A DNA stretch of 64,000 nucleotides from Adiantum capillus-veneris. Its lineage: Eukaryota > Streptophyta > Polypodiopsida > Polypodiales > Pteridaceae. Shown here piece after piece: positions 31,631 to 45,700 of the stretch (position 1 is its first letter; the number at the start of each line of letters is the position of its first letter). The notes below the pieces were generated by a model. The model made no database searches. It had not been told where the DNA came from and was given only the letters and a program-made list of their open reading frames with translations. The position numbers and the translations under genes are program-made. Where the stretch lies: positions 65,815,190 through 65,879,189 of the forward strand of contig CM043965.1 of the NCBI GenBank assembly GCA_014529385.2, read 5' to 3'.

Positions 31631-32164
31631 TATCTAGCTGACAAGTCGTTGGCTAACCCTTGGCTGACAGCTTCCCTTTTTGGTGCTTTAGGCCGATGTC
31701 AGTCTTGGACATGGGTTCATGCCTACATCTCTTGGGTACCGATATCTTATTAACACCAACCCATATACCACCTTGAAGAAAATATCCCTATCTGAAGAAA
31801 ATTACAAGAATAGCAGGGAACACTTATTCTTGAGCATGGTCCTGTTCCAAAAATAGATGTAGCTTTGATACTACCCACTCACACAATCGCACTACCACAT
31901 GGCCCTACATAAACAACTTGTGCCAGTTGGAAGTGGAGGTATATACACATGGCACACTTGGATTTTTTTGGTGTTTATGAGAAATAATCTAGTATGATCA
32001 CCAACTTTAGTCTTATACACATTGTCTGGCTTTGTCTCCCTCTTGTATTCTCAATATACATGCATGCATGTTGGTGGGTATTGGTGCTTCCCTCTTCACC
32101 CCCAAAGAAATGCTATCGCTTGCCGTATCCCATGCGTGTTCAAGCCTAGTACCTCTTTATGGAT

Positions 32165-32286
<122 letters not shown>

Positions 32287-32695
32287 AGCGTTAGCAATAA
32301 CTAAATATAGTGGCTAAGCTTTAAGTCCCATCACATGGCGTCTAAAAAATATGCCTACTAATTTGAGAACACACACATATGCTATTTGGTGATGCACCTT
32401 TGAATGCTAGCTCACCAACCACACGAGGCATGTATTCCTCGGATTTTGGAGTTGTAACTTGCACCTGCATATGGCCTTGCAACTAGGACGATCTGTTGTC
32501 CATGGTCCTAATAATGTTGTCCACAACCAACCGCTACTCATATTGCAACCATCACACACAACCAGCAGATACACCCATATTACAAATCCCAAATCTCAAG
32601 TCCCTCTTGAGTCTTGCTCGGTGTCCTGAGTTAGAGTCCTGGATTGTTCTTTGTAGCAAGGTCGCAGTTACTTCAGTATTGCGTGATGCAAGTCG

Positions 32696-32728
<33 letters not shown>

Positions 32729-35548
32729 ATCGTTCTTGGCACAGATGCCACAGCCGATGATTGGCGCAGCACACAAATACACATGTACAATTTTCTTGCA
32801 TACCCGCCTCATCGACACCTCAGTTAGAAAAACAACTGAAAAAATTAAAACCTCCCCAACTTCTTTGTAAAGAAAATGATTAAAGAGGGAGTTCCCACCC
32901 TTCTATGACAAATTTTGCAAACAATTTGATCTCAAACTTCATCACACTTTTTAATGAGGTCCAAAATATTCTTAGATTGCATTTTAAATTGTGATGCTAT
33001 GGACACAATTTTTTGTTTCGAATACACCAAAAATTGACCATCATTCTCATTTTCCTATTACATCATGAGTTGAGAACTATCTGGTGCGTTAATTGTAATA
33101 ATTTATCAAAATGACTTGATGCTAGACAATTCATCCATTTGAGAGAAGTCAAAAATCAAAAGTTCATCATAATATTTTTCTCTTATGTGCTATGTATGCT
33201 ACATTTGCTATCAAAGAGCAAGGAAGTGGGCTTCGATCGAGTGTGTGCTATGCTTGTGTAATCATTCTCATGCATAAATGAGCTCTCATTCCACATATTT
33301 TTTCGCTTGTGCATAGTTTGATAATCAAGTTCTTTGGAATTTTCATTACACTATATGAACAAATCTTTTTGGCAAGCATACGAGCTTCATATGAGAGCTA
33401 CATTGATGATGCACTCATGCTTGATGGAGAGTGTGCATTAAAGTTTGGGCTTGGTATTGCTTGTTGCATTTTTGTGCTTGATATTAATGTAAAATCATTG
33501 CATAGCACTAAATTGGGCTTCTTGAATAACCATGGGATATGAATAAATTTGGGGTTGTGGTTTCTCGTGTATTTTTTAGTGCTTACTTTGAAAGACAAAT
33601 GTTTTCATGCACTAACACTTGAGCTTCATTTTGAATAGTTGTGGCAAAGAGGTTTTCCATTGATCCAAGAAGGGGTCATCATTGAAAAATATTGCAAAAT
33701 GTGGTTAATTAAAGCCATTCCAATTGTTTGGATTAAAAGTTGTATATACGTTAGCTCATAGCTTGGTCAAAAGTTAAATTTTTTCATTTTGAGCTAGTGT
33801 TTACCCAACTTTTTTGGGAGCTTTCAAGTACAAAATTTGGCTATTGAGAGCCATTCATTTTCATTTCATCAAGTTGCAGTCATCTCTAGCTCGTAGCTTG
33901 CTCTAAAAATCATGTGAGCTAGTTGCTAGCCAACTTTTTGGAAAGCTTTGAACTGTAAAATTTAGCTATCGAGAGCCACTTCATTTCATCAAAGTTGCAT
34001 TATTTTTTAGCTCTTGACTTTGTTTAAATTCCATACTTTAAGTGAGCTAGAAACTAATTAACTTTTGAATCATGCATAAGAGATGGTAAAAATTGTAAAA
34101 TGTGCTTATGTAGAAGCATTTTATCAATCTCATCTTTGTTATGTATGTATACATTTGCTACAAAGAGCATCGTGTGCATAAACAAAGGCATTTTTTTCCC
34201 TTTGGCAAATTCGGGTATCAAAGACCCTAGCTTTAGGTTTTCATTAATGTTTTTTGTGTGGCTTTCAATAAAAAGCTTTGGAGCTTGTGTTCACACTTAG
34301 CTTCAAATCAAATTCTTTTACAAATAAAAAGATCAAGAGGCTTCTCTACAAAGGGAATGCTTGCTCAAGGATGCACAGAGAGCATGAATAGGTGTAATGT
34401 TCCATGCTTTTGCTCTTTTGTTCAATCTCTTCATTCTCTATGCTTGGCTTAAGTAAATTTCTTGCTTCTAAGCTATGGTTCTTTCATGTTCAAAAACTAG
34501 GCATACTAAAGTTTCAACACTTTGCTTTGTGAATATTAACTCATCAAAAAATTAGGTTTTATGTGTGCTAATCATAGGTAATGGGCCTTGACTTTAGGTT
34601 AATGTAGGTTCATTTCTAATTAGTCCTAAACTCTTAGTGATAGTTTTAATACTCCATTCATTTTTTACATGACCTAGGACAATGATTTGGCTTTAGTCCT
34701 TTAGTCCAATTGCCATACGCATCTTATGTTGGAAGCAATAAAAAAGTGCTAAAAAATGAAACAATGAAGCAAAGAAGTGTCAAGAAAAAGTAGCAAAAAT
34801 GCTACTAGACACATGAAAAGAAAATTTCTATGTTATGTTGTGTTTATGTGAGGCCTAGCACCTTATTGGCACTTCGTAGGCGAGGGGAATCACTTGGCTC
34901 GCTTGGTCAAGGCCCTAAAAATCGATGCCCTAGATTGATAGGGGTTAGCCGTCGCCTTGGTAGGCTAGTAGGCTTTTGGAACACCTTCTTGAGGGTTCAA
35001 GGAGCCGAGAGTCGTACCTAGACTTTCCTTGGGGTCGTCACCTTGTGATGTGCTTTACTTTTTTCAATGAATGACAAAAAAAAAAACTTCCATGAGCTTC
35101 AAAAAGCTGTGACAATATACTAATAGATTAGGAGTTTTTTACAGCCCATAGACATGATAGACTTGACTGATTTATTAATATTGGTCACATAGTTTTTAGG
35201 CTAGTAGGTTTATGAACTTGCATTAGCCTAGTATCATAATTGATTGCTTGTGTTTCATGCATAAAACTAAAATTTCAAGTGGTTTAATCTTCATGATAGT
35301 TAGAGTGTTTTTTTGCTTTATGTTGTCTAGTTTTTGACTATGATTCACCCATCTTTTAGAAGCAAAAAATTCACTTTGCATGATTGTTCATTGTACTTCA
35401 AGTTTTTATCCTTGTTGGCCTTTGATGCTCATTACTTGTTCTTATGTTTTGCAGCTCAACATTTCTTCCATGGAATTGCTTTCTACCATGTCACCGTGTC
35501 TTGCTTCATCGGCACACGAGGACGTGCACCAAATTAGGAAGGGTTGAA

Positions 35549-36531
35549 TGTTAACAGTGGCTAACATAGGATACATCGAATATGCATCAAGCGAGAGATA
35601 TGCTATGGTTGTGCATAATATTTCCAACTCACCTTGTATAAGTCTTGGGCTTACTTGGAGTTCCAAAGTTGTATATGCCAGATAGAGGGTTCAAGCTTAA
35701 ACCCATAGTAGAAGGGATTGTGGTGAAAGCCTTCAAAAGGAATCCTTTATGCGAGGAGGCTTCATTCTTGAGTATCCACTCTTGAGGATCCACTTTTGAG
35801 AGCTCCCTCTCTCTTGAGTGTTCACTCTATGGCCTAGCCTTGAGCTTAATGTCCATGCTTAAAAGGCTAGTGCTAATCCATTTGTAGTTAGAGTAAGCTG
35901 TTCTTGATTAATCTAATTCGTGTTTTCTTATTAGTCTACTTCTTCTCTACATTTCATTATGTCATGAAGTAGTATTACACTCTCATTATTCTAGATTTGA
36001 GAGAGGTATGTACTTCTTGCTATTAACCACTCCTATTTTTCTATAAGCATTCGATTTGTGAGACTTAGCATCACTAATTAGGTTAATTAAGTTGGGTCTT
36101 AATCTTGTAATTAGTGTGTGTGACCTATTGTTTGCTTGTGTGTAGATAGGTTTTATGAAACTCTAGCACCATTCACCTCGTGTGTGTAGCTATTGATGAA
36201 GTGCCGTGATTGACATGTAGTGATTGGAGAGGCCAACACCAATGTAATGAGTGCATGCTTATCATAAGTGTGCTTGGGGTTTCTAGTCTATGGTAAGTCG
36301 GACTTTGGTGGACTTGATGTGTGTAGGAGTTGATTGATTAGTGATTAGAGTAGGTTTAGAATTGGTCTTGTCGTGGCTAATCTCTACTTGCATTGGAGAG
36401 GTGATCTCTTGAATCCTCTATTTCTATTCATCTGATGCTCGTGCTTCCATACCCTAGCCGGGTTGCTGATCCACGGATTTGATAATTTTGTGTGGGTTGC
36501 GATTAGGTTGTTGCTACAACACCTCCCAACA
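35549..36531 (+). repeat. Element E 3' LTR
   Basis: TGTTAACAGTGG...CTCCCAACA, 983 bp, homologous to 18910-19893. It is followed by GCTTG (the TSD) and then the rest of the copia-2 LTR. Confidence 0.85.
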
Positions 36532-36723
36532 GCTTGGAGAAGACGAAGGAAGTTCAAGGCACACAATAGAGAGTGTATTACTTAGTGTGCAATAGAAAGA
36601 TAGATAGCCCTAGAGTGATGGACGTATATACAATGCACGGGGGGAAAACTGTCCTAAAGAGAGAAAAAATGCTCGGGCGGTCCTAGTGTTCACACAGATC
36701 ACTAGCACATGTATATGGTAACA
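36532..36723 (-). repeat. Copia-2 3' LTR, larger part
   Basis: Continues the D-family LTR from 18909. On the minus strand it starts TGTTACCATATAC. With 18872-18909 it makes a complete LTR of about the same length as in copia-1 (once the duplicated CTTG is removed). Confidence 0.85.
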
Positions 36724-36800
36724 AAATCCCTCCCTAGAGTGATGCGGTGAACGAGAGCTGGCACATGAGTAAAGGGAAGTGCCATGCCCTGAGGACATGA

Positions 36801-39800
36801 TCAGTCCACAAAGGGGAGTAAGCCCAAAGCTTTGCGGAAAGCTTCGACCTTCTCACAAGAGAATGCCTTTGTGAAACGATCTGCAAGGTTGTCTTGTGTT
36901 GGCACATAAGCCAAGCTGATCTCTCCTGCTGAGAGCCTCTCCTTAACATAGTGGTAATGCACCTCAACGTGCTTTGTGCGAGCATGAAAAACTGGGTTCC
37001 TTGGAAGTGCAAATGCGCTCTTACTGACAGTGTAGATAGTGTTGGCAATATCCTGTCCAACACCCAAATGAGCCATAAGGCGTCTAAGCCATACACACTC
37101 AACCGTATCTATGAAGACTGCCATGTACTCAGCCACACAACTTAAAGTGGCCACAGTAGTTTGCTTCTTGCTCAACCATGATATACATGAACTACCAAGC
37201 ATGAAACAAAAACCACTTGTGGACACTCGTATGTCAAAACAACTAGCCAAAATGGAGTCCGAAAAAGCATGTAAGTCTGGTGGTAATGATCCCCCCTTGG
37301 GATAAAACAAGCCAAGATGTAAAGTGCCACTAAGATAGAGGAAAATCCTCTTGATAACCTGCCAATGCTTAGACCCTGGGCTATGCATAAATCTACTGAC
37401 CTGTGAGACTGCAAACTGAATATCCGGCCTCATGTTGCATACATAAATGAGGCATCCAACAACATTTTGATAAAGAGTGACATCTGCAGGATCACCAGTA
37501 TCATGAAGACTCAATTTCACACCTGTTTCCATGGGAGTGGCAATAGGTTTGCAATCCTCAAGTCCAAACTTACATAGCAATGTCTCTATGTAACTTTTCT
37601 AACACAAGGCAATACCACCATCACACTGCTTAAACTGTATACCCAAGTAATGATGCAACATCCGCAAATCTTTCATCTTGAAAGTAGCATTCAAATCAGC
37701 CTTAAATTCAGCAATATGTCTCTCATTTGGTCCAGTGATCAACAAATCATCGACATAAAGAACCACAATGAGAAGTACATCACCCTCACACTTTACATCA
37801 ATGTGCTATCCATTGGAATGTTACGAAAGCCTTGTTTGACCAAATGAGTGTCAACTTTCTCATACCAAGCACGAGGAGATTGCTTCAATCCATACAAAGC
37901 CTTCTTACATTTGCACACTTTGTCCTCTTGTCCTTTCTTGAAAAAACCGCGAGGCTGCATTGCATAAACTTCCTCAAATATGTCACCATTCAAGAAAGCA
38001 ATAACAATGTCCGATTAATGTACATCCCAATCAAAATGAGCTGCCAATGCACATATAAAACGCACAGTAGTCATATGACAAGTGGGAGCAAAAGTCTCTT
38101 CATAATCTATGCCTTTTTGCTGTGCATAACCCTTTGCAACAAGTCGAGCCTTATGGCAGTCGATCTCACCATCCGGCTTACGTTTCAACTTGTAAACCCA
38201 CTTCATACCAATGGCCTTTTTGCCAGGAGGAAAATCACATAAAGTCCATGTGTCATTTTCTATAAGTGCATCATATTCTGATTGCATGGCAACCATCCAA
38301 TTTTCTGAATTCTGTGCTTCATCAAAAGACAGAGGTTCCTCAACATCATGTAAGCTAGACACAACCAACGCATAACAATCTGATACATAAGATGCATGGC
38401 GAGATCTTGAACGAGTATGATTAGACAAAGGTGCATCCAATCTACTGTCACGCAATATATGCACCAGCCATTTTGGCACACCTCTAGCCTGCTCATTTTT
38501 AGTCGTTTCCTCATCAAGTACATCTGCATCAGTAATAGGCTGATCTGTAACATTTTCAGAAACCCCCATAGGCTGTACATTTGCCTCATTGGAATTTACA
38601 TTCGTATTTCCACCTGAAAAGAGGCAACAAAGTGTCATAAATGTCATGTGAGCTACATTACTATCTCTAGTACATGACGGCAAGTGCAAATAGAATCTTC
38701 CACAAACACTACATTTCGTGAAACTAGAATACACTTTGTTTGCGGATATTACAACTTGTAACCTTTGCTTTCAACACTATAACCAACAAAAATACATTTG
38801 ACAGCCTTATCATCCAATTTCCTGCGCTGTGTTTGTGACACCAAAAACACGCATGTGCTCAATAGAAGGCTTTCTTTCATGCCATGCTTCATATGGAGTA
38901 ATAGAATGCAAAGATTTTGTAGGACACTTGTTTAGTACATAAGTGGAACACATGATGGCCTCAAGCCAAAAAGAATGCGGCAAAGCTTGACTTTTGACCA
39001 TACATCGTGCCATTTTCGTAAGTGACCTGTTTTTCATCTCAGCAATACCATTTTTGTGAGGTGTATAAGGCAACGTACATTGGTGTTTTATCCCACGACT
39101 AGCCAGAAATGCATTAAATTCACGAGACATATATTCCCCCCCTCGATCGGAACGGAGGGTGCCCATAGTACATTTCGAGACATTTTCAGCCATAGCCAGA
39201 AATTGTTTGAAGCATATAAAAACTTCGGAGTAAGCTTTAAGCGGAAATACCCATGCATGCGTGGAGTAATCATCAATGAAAGTCACGAAGTAAAGGTAAT
39301 TGCCCAAGGATGGAGTTTGCATGGGCCCACAAACATCACTATGCACAAGCTGCAACCTGCATGTGGCCCTAATTGAACCATCTTTTTGGAACTTCGAACA
39401 CTGCATCTTACCCAAAATACAGCCTTCACAAACATGTTTGACAGATGCTTCAAGAGGCGGCAAAGAAGCAACCATATCAGATTTCTGCAAACGCAGCAAA
39501 CTGGCAAAACTCAGATGACCAAAATATGCATGCCAAAGTTTTGCATCTGAAATAGTTCTTGAATCAACAACTGCATTTGCTAAATTTTATCCACACTTCT
39601 CATATAAAGTGAGCTTATACAACCCACGGCACAAAAGCCCAGATGCAACAATTTCACCACCAAAACTGAGATCATGAATTGTACATCTGTCATCCACAAA
39701 TTTTGAATACAAGTCCAAGTCTAGCAAGCGGAGATATACAGACAAAAAATTCTTCTTGATCCCAGGTACATAAAGTGCATCAACAAGTGTGAAAGAACTT

Positions 39801-41054
39801 CCATTTGCAACAATAAGCACAATCTTCTCAACTCCCCGAATCGGATAAGAGGCGTTGTTGGCACAAGTGATTGAATTCCCATGAGGGACAAACTCGAGAG
39901 AGGTGAACAATTCATGATGTGAGGTAATGTGCTTTGTAGCACCACTGTCGAAATATTACACATGTGAATCTGTAGCAACTGACATGCATGCATCATGGAC
40001 AATAGGATTGTAAGTGCACTCTGCACTAAAATCCCATTCTACATCAACATCAACATCACAGTCTCCTTTCAACAAAAGACTCAACAATGGCTGCATTTGT
40101 AGTGGAACCAGCATTTGCAGTGGAACCACCCTCTTTCTTCTTAGCCTCTTTGGCCTTCAACTTAGGACACTGCTTGATAAGTGATCATTAGCTTTACAAT
40201 AATGGAAACACATCTTCTTTTTGCCCTTATCACCAGAATTTCCAGACGAATTGCTGCCAGCAGGAGCATTAGGAATAGAATTTTTGCCACTTGCCAGCAG
40301 AACCATAAGAAGTGGCTGCATTGCTATTACCACCCTTTCTTTTATAAGCAATAAAAGCATGTTCAACTGTAGGCTGCCTAGTCCTAATTTTTCTGGAAAG
40401 TGACTCTTGCAAAGCAATGTGTATAATGCATCAAACTTGACAACTTCAGGATTTCCTTGGGTCATAAGTCTCCAAGTACTAGCAAAAGTCTTGTAAGAAT
40501 CTGGTAAGGCATCAAGAACAATCTTCACAAGGGAACTGTCTGAAATGACTTCACTTGCAGAAATAAGTTGCTCATTAATATCCTTGACACCAGGAAGGAA
40601 AGTGTCCATATCATCTTCCTCATGCATAATCTTCGACTCCGGCTCTTTACGTAGCAAAGCAATTTTAGCTTCATTGTGACTTGCATAAAGACCAGCCAAA
40701 ATATCCCAAGCCTGTTTTGTAGATTTTTCTGAACGAATGTGAGCAACAATGGTGCGCTTCATAGACAACACAATCAATACACGAGCTTGTGCATCCTTTA
40801 CATCCCAATGAGATTGTTCTACAGTAGGCAAAAACAACTCTAATAGCAACAATCCTTGCAGCAAGACCTGCCACATCCTCAGCATCGCATACATCCTCAG
40901 AACTAGGACGTACAGCAATGCCCTGCACAATATTCTAGATGCCCTTTGACACAAGAACATGTTGCATCATGTAAGCCCACATAGGGTAATCGTCCCCATC
41001 CAATCTGTCCTCAGCAGCAAACATCTTGAAGACATCTGTGTTGTTGTCAGCCAT
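36801..41054 (-). pseudogene. Copia-2 Gag-Pol polyprotein, broken
   Basis: Starts at ATG 41054 (MADNNTDVFKMF) and ends at 36801. Same domain order as copia-1: gag 41054-40157 with a zinc knuckle-like CFHYCKANDH; protease whose FDSGATKH motif is preceded by a stop (TAA near 39955 where copia-1 has Trp); integrase 39499-38810 with GNYLYFVTFIDDYST (D) and RSDRGGEY (D); RT 38734-38015 and 37993-37793; RT end/RNase H 37580-36801 with VPTQDNLADRF. It is broken by frameshifts between segments and a stop after LVSKGI in gag. It has no MITE. Confidence 0.85.
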
Positions 41055-41405
41055 GGTAAATGCTGCACTTGATGTGAAAACTGCCCAAAAAGAGGAGAAA
41101 CGAAGCGGGAACAACACGTGCTATATAGCAAAAACCGTAGAAAACTGTAAGGCACATGTTATGCAGAAAATGACACTGACAAAAATTTTGCACAAAATGA
41201 CGAAATAGCCTATGCAATATTGCTTGTAGTGGAAACGGAGGCCGAAATGAGCTTGAATAAAAATTCTGAGCAGTCTAAGCTCTACGAGCTTATCAAAAAT
41301 TTTTGTCGACCTGCGAAGGCTCACGAAAGCTCACAGAAAAATCAGAGAAAGTGAGCAGGCGTGTGCTGGAGCTGCTGGTGACTGAGCCCGAAAGGATGCA
41401 ACCTG

Positions 41406-41417
41406 CTCTCATACCAA
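41406..41417 (-). other. Copia-2 primer-binding site, one mismatch
   Basis: The minus strand reads TGGTATGAGAGC next to the 5' LTR, one substitution from the initiator tRNA-Met site seen in copia-1. Confidence 0.7.
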
Positions 41418-41418
41418 T

Positions 41419-41642
41419 TGTTGGAATTAGGGTTGCAAGGAAACGGACAAAGCTGGGAGAAGACGAAGGAAGCTGAAGGCACACAATAGAGAGTGTGTTA
41501 CTTAGTGTGCAATGGAAAGATAGATAGCCCTAGAGTGATGGGCGCATATACAATGCACGGGGGAAAAACCTCCTAAAGAGGAAAAAATGCCCTGGTGGTC
41601 CTAGTGTGTTCACACACATCACTACCACATGTATGTGGTAAC

Positions 41643-41643
<1 letters not shown>
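41419..41643 (-). repeat. Copia-2 5' LTR
   Basis: 225 bp, TGTTACC...ATTCCAACA on the minus strand. It is followed directly by the AC microsatellite of the A3 LTR. Confidence 0.88.
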
Positions 41644-41727
<84 letters not shown>

Positions 41728-42415
41728 TCTCTCATTGTGTGAAGTGTAAGAGCTCCATCTCCTTCTCCAAGCTTGTTGAGAAGTGGAGAGCCTACACCAA
41801 CACTCTTGGCTATGGAATGCAAATCCAACCAAGAGCCATGCTTCAATGCTTAAGCTTCCCATCTTCTTCATCTTCATTACTATGCTATTATGCTATGCTA
41901 AGCAAGAAGAGTGATGATAAGCGAGGAACTATTTCTTTCTCCTACGAATGATTCTTCTTCCTCTTCCCTACCCTCATTCCCCGCTAGCTCTCTCCGCGTT
42001 CGAAGGTGTTTGAGGCCTTGGGACTGAGGCTTGGGATAGTTAATGCTTTTTGCAAAGTTTATCTTATGCTCGTGATGCATGAAGCTTTCTATCTTCATAG
42101 CATCACCAAGGTCACAAGGAACACAAAGATTGTATTATACCAAGTCTCTCTTGGGGGGAGAATCTATAATACAAACGCCTTTTGGACGGGGGACCGGCTC
42201 CAAGTAAGTCCGGTCCTCAACTATTGTCATGCTCTCTAATTCTCTATCTCTTGAAAAAGTATTGTTCATGCCAAGTTAATTAAGTACTATGTTTATATGT
42301 TGCTACCATCAATATTAAATTCACCCTCTATGTTCTCAAAGTGATCTCACAAAAATGCTCACTCTAATTCTCTTAATTACGCTATTCTCAAAGTTCATAG
42401 GCCATTCTTATTACA
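41644..42415 (+). repeat. A3 5' LTR, second part, beginning with (AC)n
   Basis: Starts with about 83 bp of AC repeat (41644-41726), then ATTCTCTCATTGTGTG and the LTR end CTTATTACA. Homologous to the second part of 47613-49185. The GGACCGG hairpin is at 42191-42216. Confidence 0.85.
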
Positions 42416-42416
42416 T

Positions 42417-42428
42417 TGGTATCAGAGC
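42417..42428 (+). other. A3 primer-binding site (initiator tRNA-Met)
   Basis: TGGTATCAGAGC one base after the LTR end. A perfect match to the usual primer site, as in B. Confidence 0.88.
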
Positions 42429-42796
42429 ATTTGGTTTCTCTTTATTAATGGTTGATTATGTTAATTATATTAGGGTAAGTGGGACTGGGATCTGTTATCG
42501 GTTTTGTTGAGCCCACTATGTGAGATATGGTGCACACCTTGGGAGCTTTGGTCTTAATAATGGGGTCTTTTTAGACTTGTCTATGGCTTTACCATTATTG
42601 AGCCATAAGAAGTCCAAAAGGAGCTATCCCTCGGTAATTTTGCTATGTTAGACCCACCCTACTACTCTTTTTAATTAACCAATTTGAGCCGTGGGTGTAG
42701 ATACTTAAGTGCTTATTTTCAAAGGCTAAGAGGATTAGTAACTAAGGTTTTGAAGTGCCAAAGGATACACTAAGTAAACACATAAGTATAATTAGC

Positions 42797-45700
42797 ATGG
42801 CTGACAATAACCAAGAGAGTAGAATGAACTTTGATAACTTTGATTTTTTATATGAAGGTGCTAATGATGATGCCCCCATGCTTATCAATTATCTTGTTAC
42901 TAGGTTGTATCAAGCTATGGGCAACCCTATTTGCAAGCCAAAGTTACTCATCAACTTTGTGCTTGTGGGATTTCCCTTCCTCTCCAAGAGGAGAGAGAGT
43001 TTAGGAGGCCTCTTGATGAGACTCCCGAAAGAAGACTCTCTCCCATAAGAGAGGAGGAATCCAAAGAACAAGAAAGTAATGAATACCTTAGTTCCTATGA
43101 AGATGTGGCTCCACGAAGACGACGGTCTAGACTATCGCCAAATCCTCCCAAGAGGAAACGGTCAACCCATAGTCCTTCTCCTCGTCATTCCAAAAGGGAA
43201 GAGAGGAAACAAAGGAAGAAAAAGGCAAGAAAGAGGTCACCCTCTTCTCCTTCTTCTTCACCTTCCTCCTCTTCCGATGAAAGCAATAGTTATTCTCCTA
43301 GAGAATACAAGAGGAGAGGACATCACAAAACTTACCTTGCATGGGTAGCGAAGGTCCCAAAAGCTCAAGAAATTCAAAGAGGGAGGAAAGAGTATTTCTT
43401 TTCTCACCTATGATGGCACCTTTTGTGCCACCGACAAAGTATTGGCCTCCATCCAACAATTTGATGCGCCCTTGGAGCCGAGGTCTTCACAAAGTCCTCC
43501 AAGCTACGCCATGTAGCTATGCACTTCCAAAAATCTACTCATCAATGGTGGGCTAGCCTTCGTGGCAACAGCGAGGCCCCAAAGACATGGAAAACTCTAT
43601 GAAATTCCTTGCGAGCGATGCAAAGGACAAAGTGCTTACCGAATGGTGGAGCTTGAAGCTGCTCTTCAACGAGTCTATCCACAAATATGTAGACAAGTTT
43701 TGGGATTTACATCTCAAAGCTATAGCCTTTGACTTTGCCGAACAAAAGTAACAATTTTGTGCAGTATTACTTGAAGAAATGGCCGAGTATGTCAACTCAC
43801 AACGGCCTAGCACTATCACTGAAGTCATCCACCACACTATGGTTGCTTCAAGGATCAATTTCCAACAAGGGGCAAGAAGAAATTTCAAGCCCATGGAAAA
43901 CAAGGATCGAAATGAAGCTAAAGGAAAGAGCAATGCTCAAAACTCTTCCCAAGGCAACACCAACACCAACAATAACAAGGCCAAGAAGAAAGGAGCTTAC
44001 AAAGGTAAAAATAAGCTCTCCTAAAGAATTAAAGGCCTTTTGTAAAGACCATAAATGCTTTAAGTCTGGGGAGCAAGGACATGGTTATCGTTCTTGCCCC
44101 AAAAGAAATGTACGCAATGACACTCCTAGAGCTTCCATGATTGAAGCTCCAAAAGAGGATACTCATTGCAAAGGCTCATGCTTGGGGAAAAGTAAGGAAA
44201 CATGATGCCCTTATTCTCTTTGGCCCTGCCTCTACCCACAACTTCATATCAACGGAGTTGGCCACCAAGTTGGGCATTCAAGCTTTTGAGATGGGAGATA
44301 CTGTAACTGCCATTGGAGCTTTCAAGGGATAGCAAGCCTCCGTTATTCCCTTGATTGGGAAGTTGAGGCTTCATGTACAAAGCTACGTTGACAAAGAAAA
44401 CTTTTTTCTATCTCTCCTCTCCAACCAACATGAGGGCACCATGGTTCACAACTGCATGGCTGCCAACATGAAGTTCCCTAAAAGGAGAATCTACTTCACC
44501 TATAGGGAAAAGAGCATGTACATAGATGCTAATGAGTCGGGGAACACCATATCCCTGTTAAATATGCTTGCTTTTGATAAGTCAATGAAAAGTCGCTCTA
44601 TTTTTGCATATATGATTTTTGTTAGAGAATTTGTAAATGATTTCAATGTTTTCACAAGTAGCGATAAAGAGAATCAAGAGGAATTAGAGCTGTCTAATTT
44701 CCTAAATGGATTCAAAGATGTTTTCATTGGTGACATCCCTAGTGAGCTACCTCCAAAACGAGGGGATGATGACCAGGCAATAGAGCTTCCACTAGGAAGC
44801 TCAACGCCTAATAAACCTCCTTATTGAGTTTCACAAGCTCAACAAGAGGAGATCATGAGGCAAGTGCATGAATTGGTGGAAAAAGGGATGGTGAGGCCTA
44901 GCTCCTCTCTATTTTGTTCACCAGTAATTTTAGTGCAAAAGAAAGCTGGCACATAGCACATGTGTGTCAACTATAGAGCACTAAAAAAAAAAAAGTGTCC
45001 CGTGCTGCGGGTAGAAGATCTATTTGATAAGTTACAAGTTTTGGCCTGACAAATGCTCCAGCCGCATTCAAACTCAAGATGGACAAAAATCTTCAGGGCA
45101 CTCAAATTCTCTTGAGGAGTACAAGTGACACCTCCAGGTAATCTTTCAAGTTGTGAGAGAGAATAAGATTTTTATTAATCAAAAGAAAAGTGAATTTTTC
45201 CTACAAGAGATTCAATATGTAGGTCACATTATCTCTCAAGATGTATCCATATGGATCCATCAAAGTTGGAGGTAATAAAAGCATGGTAATTCAAGGAATC
45301 TACATGAACTAAGAAGCTTTATTGGTATGTCTGCATACTATAGACGCTTTATAGCAAAATTCTCTCAAATAGCAGAACCATTGCATGACTTAATAAAGAA
45401 GAACGTTAAGTATGCATGGATTACTAAAGAACAAAATCCTTTTGACAAGCTTAAAGAGAAGCTTACCTCTCAACCAGTCCTCATGCTTCCAGATCTCTCA
45501 AAGCTATTTGAGGTCCAATGTGATGCTTGTCATCATTGCCTTGGAGCAGTTTCTCTTCAAGAAGGGCATGCCATAGCATATGAGAGCCGAAGGCTCAATG
45601 CCGATGAACCGGTATTGGGCATATACAAAAAAGAGCTTTTAGCTATTCTACATGTCCTAGACACATGAAGCACTATCTCTTGGGGGTTCCATTCATCCTA

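Noticed and set aside
33309-33542. 77-codon frame in LARD-E as a possible gene
   Set aside because: Isolated, hydrophobic by AT-richness, no motif and no conservation to test against.
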